DNA of 59,544 nt from Usnea hakonensis. Its lineage: Eukaryota > Ascomycota > Lecanoromycetes > Lecanorales > Parmeliaceae. The DNA lies in contig BLJB01000105.1 of NCBI GenBank assembly GCA_013423325.1, positions 1 to 59,544 on the forward strand, given 5' to 3'. The first letter of the stretch is position 1, and each line of letters starts with the position of its first letter. The notes under the pieces were generated by a model that was not told the origin of the DNA, ran no database searches, and was given only the letters and a program-made list of their open reading frames with translations. A program made the translations under genes and the position numbers. Positions 46,001-55,710 of this stretch are shown piece after piece.

Positions 46001-46919
46001 GTTTTTTCCTTTTGCTGGCGAATGTGAAACAACTGTTGTAGCGCCTCAAGAATGACGAACACAAGGATTGGTTTGGGACACGTAATAGGCCTCACAGACT
46101 CTTGCGAGTGCCATGGTGTGCTTATGTTGCACCAACACCGCAAGCTGGGCCTTTCTTCAATTATGTGTCATTATGGAAGAGTTCGACAAGAACTATAGGA
46201 ATGCTCAACGTTATCTGCAGGACGGCTGTGTGCAGGGCAATTGAGAATATTCTCAACAGTCCGGCCGGACTTTTGGACCCTTTAACTGCAAATATGCCTA
46301 GTAAGTACAGCATGGTCGGGCGAGAGCAGAGTCCTGGCAAGTAGGCTATGCGAGTAAAACGACCGGTGTTTCCTGTCTCCCCACTCTCCTTTCGGAGCGT
46401 AAGCATCCAGGAGTAATCACAAGTCAGGTGGCCCATCGAGTTTTGAGATGTTCGTATCAACATCAACGGTGACGTTGCAGAATTATTCTAAGCACCTTAG
46501 GTACAGCCATCCAAACTCAGCCTTCAGCCTTCTGGTTGTTCGCCCCAATTCGCTTGACAAGCACTGAGGTGTGGCGTGACACGTGCTCACCTGTCTAATA
46601 GTACAAAACTCCGTTTGGCCCCAATGTTGCACGGTCATCTTCCTAGATCCTGTGCAGGAACGTAAGCCTCATCGGGCTTACGAGGCACAGGCCGGTGAAT
46701 TTATTTCAAAACAGAACATGGCTTGCTGTGTCAGAATTACGTTCCAATCATGACATCCCTTGCTGCGCCACAGGTGGCACTCGGTGGCACAGCGGTGAGG
46801 GATTGTAGGCCATCAGTACATTTAGAGCTAGGTATCTGCACCTTTTATGCAGGGTCAAATTTCCGCAAGCTTCGTTCGTTCGCGTTACTGCATATCGATT
46901 CTTTACCTTCCCTTTTCAG

Positions 46920-47100
46920 TGTATAAATACTGCAACTTCTTATTAAGCGTTTAATTGTTAAGAAAAGTCCTCTTTAACTTAAAAGAAAATTCGCTATCTA
47001 CATAAATTAGATTAAATCTTCAATAATTAGATCTACATGGATATTATCATAGAGCTATAAGTAAATCTCTATATCTCTATATTCGTAAATCTACGTAAAA
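46920..47100. other. AT-rich block
   Basis: Strongly AT-rich sequence full of TAAATCT, ATTAGAT and TATATCTC words, in contrast to the roughly balanced surroundings. This fits old repeat sequence degraded by C-to-T mutation, but no parent element can be recognised. Confidence 0.55.
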
Positions 47101-47159
47101 AGCACTATGATGGACTTTGCGGCCACTACACGAAGTGAGCCAGTGACTCGGCCATTGAC

Positions 47160-47290
47160 TAATTCCAAGGTAAAATACTCGTAGGCCATTAGAGAGACTC
47201 TCCGTCACGGACGGGAAGAGGACAGTTGCCCGTGAAAACATAGAACCTAACTCGTCTGCAATGCTAAGGCACAACCTGTTCCTCCTTGAC
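47160..47290 (+). repeat. Right copy of the diverged direct repeat
   Basis: Partner of 44497-44620: AAAATACTCGTA, AGACTCTCCGT, GACGGGAAGAGGA in the same order. Confidence 0.6.
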
Positions 47291-47780
47291 CTATAGTTTG
47301 GCAGACGATTAAAAAAAGAAACAGGACGTTAAAGCAAGCCATCCTTGTTGCTAAAGTACCTAAATGACAAGAGAGGCTGGAGCGGCCTTCGGCCATCGAG
47401 AAGGAGAAGGGAAAAAGGGTTCCTTACGTAAGCAGACTTCCCGCATATAACGAATCAGCATCGTTCAAGGAAGCTCTTTTTCTCCCCTTAAGAATATAGT
47501 AGAGTCATTTCGCACCCCCTGGAAATGACTCTAGAAAAGCTTCGCCTCCGCTCTTCGGAGGCTTCTTGGCAATCGCGGGCGGGAGTAGCCGACGGAAGCT
47601 TGATAGCCGCCGCTAAGGTAGGTGTCCGTTTCTCAATGACGTAGAGTATATTAAGGTATTTTTTTGACTTGACACTGCTTCAACTACAAGACCGCTGCCA
47701 AGTCATTATACAAACTTCTCCCATCTCAACTTATTAAGCACACGTCCCTCCTCTCAGCCTTGCCCCCAAAAAAGCTCCCC

Positions 47781-48374
47781 ATGGCAACCCTCATCCGCCG
47801 CCATCCTCGAAAACTAGTCGGCGTTGTCGTCCTCATCGGTACGTCCACCAGTCCCCTCCCAATCCCCCTAACCAACAAAGACCCCATTCTCACCAAATAC
47901 CATCCTTGCTACAGGCGCAGCGTACGGCATCGCCGAAGACATCCTCCCCAACCCCTTCCGAACCCCGGGCGTCGAGAACATCGAGAAGCGCTACTCGTCC
48001 GGCGGCGGCGCCAAGAACCATTTACCCGCCGCGTCCACAAAAAGAGGGGATCATGATGCCGTGGAGGGGAATACGGAGACGGCGAAGGGGATTGGGAGCC
48101 CGCATTTTGAGAAGCATCTGCAGGGGCAGAAACCGGATGTGAGTACTATTGCGGAATGTGATTTCGGGTTTGCGCTTTTTTTCTACAAACTTCTTTTCCA
48201 TTCTTGATTGGGTGCCGGGGGGGGGGCGATCTTATTTCTAGGAGCTGCTGGTGGTTGTTTGGGGAATGTGATAGACAGGGAGGGTTTTGGATGACTGTGC
48301 TGACTGTCTGGCAGCCGAGTGGATTCGATAAGACGTGGAACAGAGCTCAGTACAACTCGGAGAAGGGAAAGTAG
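47781..48374 (+). CDS. Small conserved fungal membrane protein
   Basis: Three exons (47781-47838, 47915-48138, 48315-48374; introns 76 and 176 nt) give 113 residues with consistent frames. After MATLIRRHPRK there is one hydrophobic helix (LVGVVVLIGAAYGIA), then DILPNPFRTPGVENIEKRYS, Gly and charged residues, and a C-terminal PSGFDKTWNRAQYNSEKGK. I recall similar short fungal proteins with a TPGVxNIExRYxxGG segment but no function. The basic start and single helix could suit a mitochondrial or ER membrane protein. It is the only intact-looking gene between two broken metabolic genes. Confidence 0.72.
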
Positions 48375-49284
48375 AGGGTTTTTCATCCGTGCACTGGCCG
48401 ATTGACATGTTGCATTGTTAGGGAGTATTTGGTGTGCAATGGCATTTCCGCTTTCTAGCGTATGAACCATAATGCAAGCATAGACATTCAGCTCCAGGCG
48501 TTAGGTTCCCTACTAACACTTTTGGCACAATTTTGGGTTCATAAATTATAATTCATGGTTTGTAGCCGGAAAAAGGAGAAAAACAATTCTGGAACCCCTT
48601 AAGCGCCGCACTTTTCCACCTTGCGTACCTTACTGAGTAGCAATATTATAACATAGGTCTCTCACAAACAAAGCACAAAAAGATATATAGCTACAGTATA
48701 CGACATCATGACCTTTCCCACCGTACGCTCCCAGCGAACCAGCTCTCTCTTGAGTACGATATCCACATATTCACATCCACGAACCCGTTAGTTCAAACGC
48801 AGCTTAGCGGTATATAACACAAGAGATACGGCACGCGTGGAAACCATGACAGTCAACTCACCTTAGTTCTTGTACCGTGGAAATGTCGGAGCAGAGATAT
48901 CAAGGGATTTACAAACCAACGATAGCGTTTCCGCATAGTAATTCCACCGTCGCTGTGATTCGGCGTAAACGTGTCCGTTGGACTTTTCACGTCGCTCTTG
49001 TCGATTCGAGCAGCATGCACCATATCTGATATCGAAATCTACGCTTCTTATTAGTGAAAGTCTACTGCCTCTCTTTTCCCATACTGGGCTTTTCCTTCCA
49101 TTGAAGAAGATTTGCATGGTTCTTATGTTTGAGGATGTAAGATAATTCCGCCATGCGAATTTCTGGAGCAAAGAGCCAAGCCCCTATCCCTTCAACTCTC
49201 TTTTCGACCATGCGTCAGCCCAGCACCGGCACCTCAAGACCTGGATCCCCATTGCAAGGTACGTGAGAGCGTCGGCCGTACCGG
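48375..49284. other. Intergenic, small gene to O-methyltransferase remnant
   Basis: Only short frames (for example 48863-49171 minus) with no family signal. No repeat seen. Confidence 0.45.
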
Positions 49285-50979
49285 TCAGGTCCCGCACCAC
49301 AAAATTTCAATAATGGCCTGATTCGCCAGCGACGGCTGAATGATCTTCTCAAGCTTGAACCTCTCATCCGCACTCTTTACCAACCCTTCCCACTCCGCAG
49401 CCGAGCGCTCCCTCGCATTAAGCGAGGCCAGCATATTCATATCCGAATACCTACACATCAACTAGTCAGCCTTTACCTCTCCACTCAACAGTACCCAGGA
49501 AACCAAGGTTCGACCCCTCACCTATACTGCCGCTGCTCAAAAAGCGATGCCGCCCCATACCCCGGCACCACCGCATCCTGCACCAGCACCCTCCCGCCCA
49601 CCTCCAACGCCCCCGCCAGCGCCCTCAGAATCCGCACTGCATATTCATCCGACCAGTCGTGGAAGACGCGCCGAAACAGGTACACTCCCGCCCCCTTCAC
49701 CGGCTGAGCCTCGAAGAAATCATGGCTCATGAACCGCACCCTCCCCTCAAGCCCTACAGGCGCCACGCACCCAGCAACTGTGCCGGGCAGGTCCTGCACC
49801 ACGAGCTCAAGCTCGGGAAGCGCGTCGCGAGCGCGATGCCGGTGGAGCCTTGAGAGCCGCCGACGTCGACGACGGTGCACGCGCCAAGGGCCGCCCAGGG
49901 GTAGTTGGTCAGCAGGTGGGAGACGTCTGCGCGGATTTTGGAAGTCAGCTAACTTTCTCGTTTGAGCGTGATTGCGTTTGCGAGACGGACAGTAGGAGGG
50001 AGATTTGTCCTCTTTGCTTCTGAAAGAGACGTGGCTCTTCCCTTTGAAAGTTCAATGACAAGAAGAAGCTCTGAAATGTACGTACGGTCGCCGAGGTTGG
50101 TAGTGCGGAAGCTCATGGCGCCAGCGAACCGGGCGGCGCGCGAGGGGTGCTGGGTCAGGTAATCGAACAGGGGAAGGGAGGTTTTGTTCTCGAGATTGAA
50201 GCCCTAGAGGGAGGAATTGGTATTGGCGCGATGGTTAGGGCGGCTGCAGAGGGGTGGTGTTGGGGTTTACGTACCGAGTGCGTAGGTTCCTGGGAGCCGG
50301 GCCATTTGGCCAGCGCGGGTACGGCCTAGATGGGGAAGTGAGTCCTATTTCTTTCACGAGAGCAAGGGAAGGAGCGAAAAGAAAGCACCTTTGTAGCAGC
50401 GGGCCAGATCTCCTCGCAGGTGAAGTCGACGCGTTCGTGCACGAACGGCTTCAAGAGCATCTTGGAGACGGTCGTGTGAGCGACGGAACCTTCGGTCGGC
50501 TCGGTGAAGATGCGCTGCGTCATGGCCTGGCGGAGCAGGCGGCGGAGTTGGAACTCGGGAAGTCCGGTGGAGAGGCTCAGCTCCGCGTACGTGGCTGATT
50601 CCTTGTCCTTGGGGAACTTTTCTGCTATCTGGAAGCGGTTGATAGCGTGCAGACCGGTCAGCTGGTTGCAGCTACGCTACGTGGAGAGCCGAGGGATCAG
50701 CGAATTAGATCTTGGAGCGGGCTGATGGTTCATCACGAGACATACGAGCTATTGGTTTAGAATCCCCATCGGCCCAAGCATGAGCGCATGCAGCTCGTCT
50801 GTCGCTTCGAGGATCTCTTTCTGCGCCGCCTGGATGCTGTCTGGGAGGGTGTATTGTTGGGAGTCTTCAATCGGCTCGAAGGAAAGAGGCGGCAAGCTTT
50901 GAGTAGAGAAATATTCGTCAACTAGGTTAGTTTTCGTGCTGATGATGGACGCAAGCTCTACGATCCTGCTGGAAGGCAT
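49285..50979 (-). pseudogene. O-methyltransferase pseudogene (family 2, metabolite type)
   Basis: Six exons can be traced (50979-50746, 50676-50389, 50325-50275, 50203-50086, 49926-49522, 49450-49285). The N-terminal dimerisation helices (ELHALMLGPMGILNQ; LRRLLRQAMTQRIF), the SAM-binding VVDVGGSQGSTG, the FFEAQPVKGAGVYLFRRVFHDW loop with the catalytic-type His, and the C-terminus ending EILWCGT are all there. Two lesions break it: TAG at 50749-50751 one codon before the first intron, and loss of one base in the GGG run at 49815-49817 that shifts the frame right after the SAM motif. All other junctions are in phase. Such enzymes methylate hydroxyls of polyketides, so a link with the PKS remnant 3.3 kb away is plausible. 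Confidence 0.85.
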
Positions 50980-52009
50980 TATATCATGTAGGGCACCACA
51001 GGAGAGGTACGAGAACAAGAAGATCCGCTGCTGTGAGATGGTTTGAAAGAAGATGGTTTGAGATTCGAACCGTAGCCAGTGCAATATGCACCAGGCACGT
51101 TATCTTGCAGAATCCTTTTCATGCAAGATCTATGCGCTACCGTTAAGGCCGCATGTGATAATCGCGAGTGACAAAAGCATGTCCACGCCCAATATGTACA
51201 CCAACCCCACGTTCTGTAAAGTTGTATCCGAACAGAAGACTGGAAAGCCTGTTCAACAGACAGATTTGGCATATAATTGATCAAATAAAACCGGCTAGGC
51301 CGTTAGAAATGAAACAAATTGATCTCTAAGAGTAACTACCTTTCACGTACATGTTTGACAGTGAACTTCCTCCCCTTCGCCGTAGATATGGGCGAGCTTG
51401 TATGTGGTAGCGATACTTATCCGGGAGTATTTGCACTTCTCAAATGATCTAGTGCGCTGAACGCGGCGTTATCTTTGCCATCATATCCAAGATTATCCAG
51501 TGCATCGAGGCAGACGGGGAAATGTACTCGTGGCAGTAACAGCGGCATTGACAAGGCTCGACAGGAAGCACAAAGAGGCTGCAGAGCCGGGGGTCTGTAG
51601 AAAGCGGCTACTGAGTAATGAGACCAGCTGTAGAAGCCCAAACAAGTTTTCAAAAAAAAAAAAAAAATTGGACCAGGAAACTAGTGGAGAAGGGACGCAT
51701 TTCATGTTACGACAGATAGCGGACCCAGGCTCGACTTTCACTACGCGTTCTACAAACCAATGTGTCAGTGAAAACCCCTTGCTATGGACAGGTTCTTCTG
51801 CAAAGGCAGCAAGGACGAGCAGAGCCCAAGGGTATCACGCAACTAATCATCAATAATGGTTAAGCGGCATTTCACCCAAGTGAAGCCTCCATTGTAGATT
51901 TGAATAACTTGCATCGTAGCATTCGTACATTTGTCCTGGGATGCTAGCAAGAGCAACCCTCGATCTGTAACCCGCTGAGCGTGCAGCTAGTACGCCGCGT
52001 GCCATTCGT
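50980..52009. other. Intergenic between accessory and housekeeping blocks
   Basis: No gene supported. It includes a poly-A run at about 51652-51667. The 51065 region has a tRNA-like T-loop word but no tRNA fold. Confidence 0.45.
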
Positions 52010-52762
52010 CTAACCGCTACGATCTCCCCTCACAATACCCTCGAATCGGTTCTTGAACCATTTGATCGTCTCTTGCTGGTTGATGCGGTGGCTGGCACCG
52101 ACCTTACTCCTGGCACGTCTTCGTTTTGCTACTCGCTCGCCGGGTCGTGTCCTGTAGAATATCGATTCAATGTCTTGTCCACCTTCGGCAAATGGAGCCC
52201 CAGGGTGCTTTCGCAGGAACAGACAACTCACATGCAGCAGTAAAAATCCATGCCGTAAATACCAATCGCAGGATCATATTTGATGCCCAAATCAATGTGC
52301 TCGCTAATACCGAAACCAAAGTTGCCAGTCTCTGAGAAGTTCTTCTTTCGCAATTCGTATTCCTTCACCTTGAGGCCGCGCTCGAGAATTTCTTCGGCCT
52401 TGGGACCGCGGACTGTGACATGGACGGCAATTTTTTCGTTTCGTCGGATACCGAAGGTTCGGACTGTGTAGCGAGCTTTGCCTGGATTGAAGCAAAAAAT
52501 ATTAGAGCGGGAGAGGGCGGGCATTGAGCGCGGAAGGGTATGCCTACTGTAGACTGGTGTTTGACCAGACAGTTGTTCGAGCACTTTGGCAGCACGTGTG
52601 AGTCTATCGCCGGATTCGCCGACAGAGATGTTAAGGACGAGTTTCTCGATACGAAGTTCTCGCATAGGATTTGCGTTCTTGTCTTTCTTGGAGTCCGCCT
52701 TGCAAACGCAGGTCAGCATTGCGGTGAGCAGCAAGGCCCGTTAAGCTATGGTCACTTACCAT
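52010..52762 (-). CDS. RPL11: Cytosolic large-subunit ribosomal protein uL5 (L11)
   Basis: Exons 52762-52760 (ATG only), 52698-52548, 52481-52232 and 52151-52010, with introns of 61, 66 and 80 nt, give 181 residues. The sequence is unmistakable: NPMRELRIEKLVLNISVGES, GDRLTRAAKVLEQLSGQTPV, then YTVRTFGIRRNEKIAVHVTV, FGFGISEHIDLGIKYDP and IGIYGMDFYCCM. uL5 joins 5S rRNA and uL18 in the central protuberance of the 60S subunit, and free uL5 signals nucleolar stress in animals. The first intron begins with GTAAGT directly after the ATG, a layout common in ribosomal-protein genes. Head-to-head with SmB. Confidence 0.96.
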
Positions 52763-53045
52763 AATGGAGAAAGCCTCGGAAGGAGATGTCGAGAAGATGT
52801 TGAGTCTGTCGCTGCCGTCAAACTTGAGTTTCTGTGTGGGTAATTAGCGAAGGCATCTAGCGCGCTTGGCGTGTAATAAATTACTAGCGTGAGCCGTTTC
52901 AAGAACCTCCAATCGCAACAGTCCCAAACTTCTTAATTTATATTGCGAGCTTGATATTGGACAGAGTGAACCGCCTAGGAAGCTTAGAGCCTCATCATAA
53001 ATCTGTGGACTATCAAAATCGCGTGAGCGACTACAGGCGATCATC
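52763..53045. promoter_or_regulatory. Divergent promoter of uL5 and SmB
   Basis: 283 bp between the two start codons, so a ribosomal-protein gene and a spliceosome gene share one upstream region. No specific motif is claimed. Confidence 0.55.
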
Positions 53046-54033
53046 ATGGCGAACAAACAGGGGAAGATGGTGAGTTTTGAGAACCGGCCTGCAATATCAT
53101 GTCAAGCTTTGTTGACACTCTTGCTGACAGATTGTGGTGGTAGCAAAACCTCGTAAGCTCGAAAGCTTCCTTTTGATCAGCTCTTGATACCTCTACGAGA
53201 CGCTAGAATTGTTACCACAGGTACTGATAACGGTCCAGATCAATTACAGAATGCGAATCACGTTGAACGATGGGCGACAAATGACTGGACAAATGCTAGC
53301 ATTCGATAAGGTCAGTCCGAACAGAGACAACGGTGTTGTTTTTTTTTGACTGTGACGCAGCACATGAACCTTGTCCTCGCAGATACAGAAGAGTTTCGGC
53401 GAGTAAAGCGCAAGCCAACCAAGGGTGTACAATCCGCTCCCGGCAGCTCCACCCCCGCCCTCGTTGAATCCGAAGAAAAGCGCACTCTCGGTCTAACGAT
53501 TGTTCGTGGGACCCATATCGTCTCCTGCTCAGTCGATGGCCCCCCTCCTGCAGACCCATCGGCAAGATTAGGAGCAATCGCACCAGGAGGCGCTGGAGGT
53601 GCACCGCCCACGTTGGCTGCTGGTCCAGGCATCAGTAGACCTGCTGGGAGAGGATTGCCTGTTGGGCTAGGTGGACCGGCTGCGGGTGTGGGAGGACCAG
53701 CGCCTCCAGGAGGGTTTCCCGGATTTCCACCAGGAGGATTCCCTGGAGGTGCACCACCGGGATTTCCAGGTCGTGGCGGGCCGCCAGGGGGAGCACCACG
53801 TAAGCTTCTTCAAGAATAACCACCCATACCAAAGCGCTGATCATGGGACTTTAGCTGGATTCGCACCGCCACCTGGCTTCCCTGGAGGACCACGTAAGTC
53901 TTGACTTATGTTCTAATCTCTGATATGTCAGTGACTAATTGAATGTCTAGCGCAAGGGTTTCAGCCGCCGCCAGGCTTCCAACCTCCGCCTGGTGGCCGT
54001 GGTTTTCCACCCCCAGGATTCCCAGGGCGGTGA
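53046..54033 (+). CDS. SMB1: Spliceosomal Sm protein B
   Basis: Best model: exons 53046-53069, a 9-nt microexon 53131-53139, 53239-53310, 53361-53799, 53855-53893 and 53951-54033, 221 residues. The Sm1 and Sm2 motifs are clear (YRMRITLNDGRQMTGQMLAFDKHMNLVLAD and LGLTIVRGTHIVSCSVDGPPP, each in part). The C-terminus is long, rich in Gly-Pro-Phe (PPGFPG type) as in SmB/B'. The start MANKQGKM is the fungal family start; three residues are expected between KM and INYRMR, and the microexon supplies IVV. SmB forms the heptameric ring on U1, U2, U4 and U5 snRNAs in the nucleus. Without the microexon the frame is also open, so transcript data must decide. Confidence 0.93.
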
Positions 54034-54432
54034 TTTAGGTGACAATTGGATGATCGATTGAAAACCAGACTTTATGGAGGCATTGTGCCCCATGTTCAGA
54101 GCGTGAGAGCTCTTTCGACCAAAGTGGAGACAGGATGAGGAAACTCCTAGCCTGGTCCTGCAAATGGTCGGTGTCAGGACTGGCGTCGAGGAGGATGTAC
54201 TGTATACATATCACAAAAAGCGTCAGAATAGTCCAGAAAATACAAAACAGTCAAAGTCACCGCGTGCCAGATCATAGCTTTCCCAATTTCGCAGAATGTG
54301 GAAAATAGCATGGCCACGTGACCGTAGCTCTCGGACATTTTCAGCCCTATCGGCGACAGACCCAAAGCACCTCGCTGCGGCAGCGTTGACTAAACGCTTC
54401 AACATATTTTCCTTCTCATCACCACTCTCACA
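54034..54432. other. SmB to MPC1 intergenic
   Basis: About 400 bp holding the SmB 3' end and MPC1 promoter. Short frames only. Confidence 0.5.
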
Positions 54433-55376
54433 ATGGCTGCCGCAATATCAGCGCTCAACGCCAAAATCCGGTCGCAGCCAATTCTAAATTATGTCTGCTC
54501 GACCCGTATGTCTAATCCGCACCACAATGTTCCGATCTTCAACCATCACCACCCGCTGACATTCTCTTTCTCTTTCTCTCTACAGATTTCTGGGGCCCAG
54601 TCTCAAACTTCGGCATCCCCATCGCAGCCGTCATGGACACGCAGAAAGATCCCGAAATGTACCATCGATCCACCCTCCAAACCCTCCCCCTCTCCCCAGC
54701 CTTCCTTCCCTCTCTCCTAAAAACCCGCTCGTTTTCTCGAATCACGGGAATTTTCAATTTGTCTGACATACGATCTATAATACGTATAGCATATCCGGCC
54801 GCATGACTGGCGCTCTTATCCTCTACTCCGGCACTTTTATGCGCTATGCTCTCGCCGTGACGCCGAAGAATTATCTGCTGTTTGGCTGCCATTTCATCAA
54901 TTTCGGGGCTCAGGTGACGCAGGGGTATCGGTATATGCAGTATTGGAAGTGAGTGGGGTTTTTTTCCTTCTATTTTGGGGAGAGGTTGGGGATTGCGATG
55001 GGGAATGGGAATGGGGTGGATTTGTAATGGAGACGGGGAGGGAAGTTGGAATGTAATGTGGGAATGGGATATGCGATATGCTGTATGGGCGATTCGTGGG
55101 ACGTGGACCTGGGAATGGCTCGTTGGGTGGGCTTCAGAATGTGCTTTGCTGAACCGACTATCTTGGCATTGCGGTTTTTGATTGGGCCGACACACTAACA
55201 TATTGTTCAGCTACGGCGGACGAGAAATATCACTACAAGCGAAAGCGAAGACGGAGGCGAATCAGATTGCGCAGGATGGCAAATCAATAGCCGGGGATGC
55301 AAAAGCTGGCGCCGAGGGCATCATCGGCGACGTGAAGCAGAAAGCGGGAGAATTGAAGCAGAAAGTAGCAAAATAG
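54433..55376 (+). CDS. MPC1: Mitochondrial pyruvate carrier subunit Mpc1
   Basis: Four exons (54433-54505, 54586-54658, 54790-54948, 55211-55376; introns 80, 131 and 262 nt) give 156 residues. Family markers are STHFWGPVSNFGIPIAAVMD, then SGRMTGALILYSGTFMRYA and LFGCHFINFGAQVTQGYRY. These form the small helical bundle of the carrier. Mpc1 pairs with an Mpc2/Mpc3-type partner in the inner mitochondrial membrane to import pyruvate. The last exon adds about 50 charged residues (repeats like AKTEANQIAQDGKSIAGDAKAGAE), longer than in animals and probably an amphipathic helix or disordered tail. Convergent with the M16 protease gene. Confidence 0.95.
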
Positions 55377-55710
55377 TGGACTCCGCATGGTTGATGATGG
55401 TTGATCGAGATACTTGAGCGATGCTTGATTGTATATATCCTTTCAGCAGCGAGCGTCTTCAGTCTTTGTCAAGAAGACGTGTCCATGGAAACGAAATTCG
55501 CCTTTACTGGCGTTGGCTAGGATCTGTTACGCTGTATGATTAAGCTGTGGCATCAGTCAACTCCTAAAGGCATGAATTTGAGATGGAATCATTGTGACTG
55601 CACGCGTCTGACGCGAATCTAAATGTCTGTGCGTATATCCAAGCTACTGTTTTCCCACGGTCTTTAGGAAAGGGTCATTGACATTGGGTTGTACCTGTTC
55701 TGGGCAAAAG
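55377..55710. other. Convergent 3' region of MPC1 and M16 protease
   Basis: 334 bp with both 3' ends. No further feature seen. Confidence 0.5.

Larger units (their letters stand above)
46001..47780. other. Non-coding region beside the PKS remnant
   Basis: No gene supported. It includes an AT-rich block (about 46920-47100), the right copy of the flanking repeat, and the promoter side of the small gene at 47781. A minus-strand frame at 46161-46466 is hydrophobic in part but has no partner exon. Confidence 0.45.

Noticed and set aside
46161..46466. Hydrophobic minus-strand frame upstream of the PKS remnant
   Set aside because: The PKS start at 46000 is the normal protein start, so this is not an upstream exon. 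No family match.
48863..49171. 102-codon minus-strand frame
   Set aside because: No recognisable motif, no partner exon, unremarkable composition.
51060..51085. TTCGAA-type T-loop word suggesting a tRNA
   Set aside because: The flanking bases do not pair as a T-stem or acceptor stem, and no D or anticodon arm fits.
54539..55201. 220-codon minus-strand frame
   Set aside because: Lies antisense to the MPC1 exons, whose splice frames and family match are decisive.
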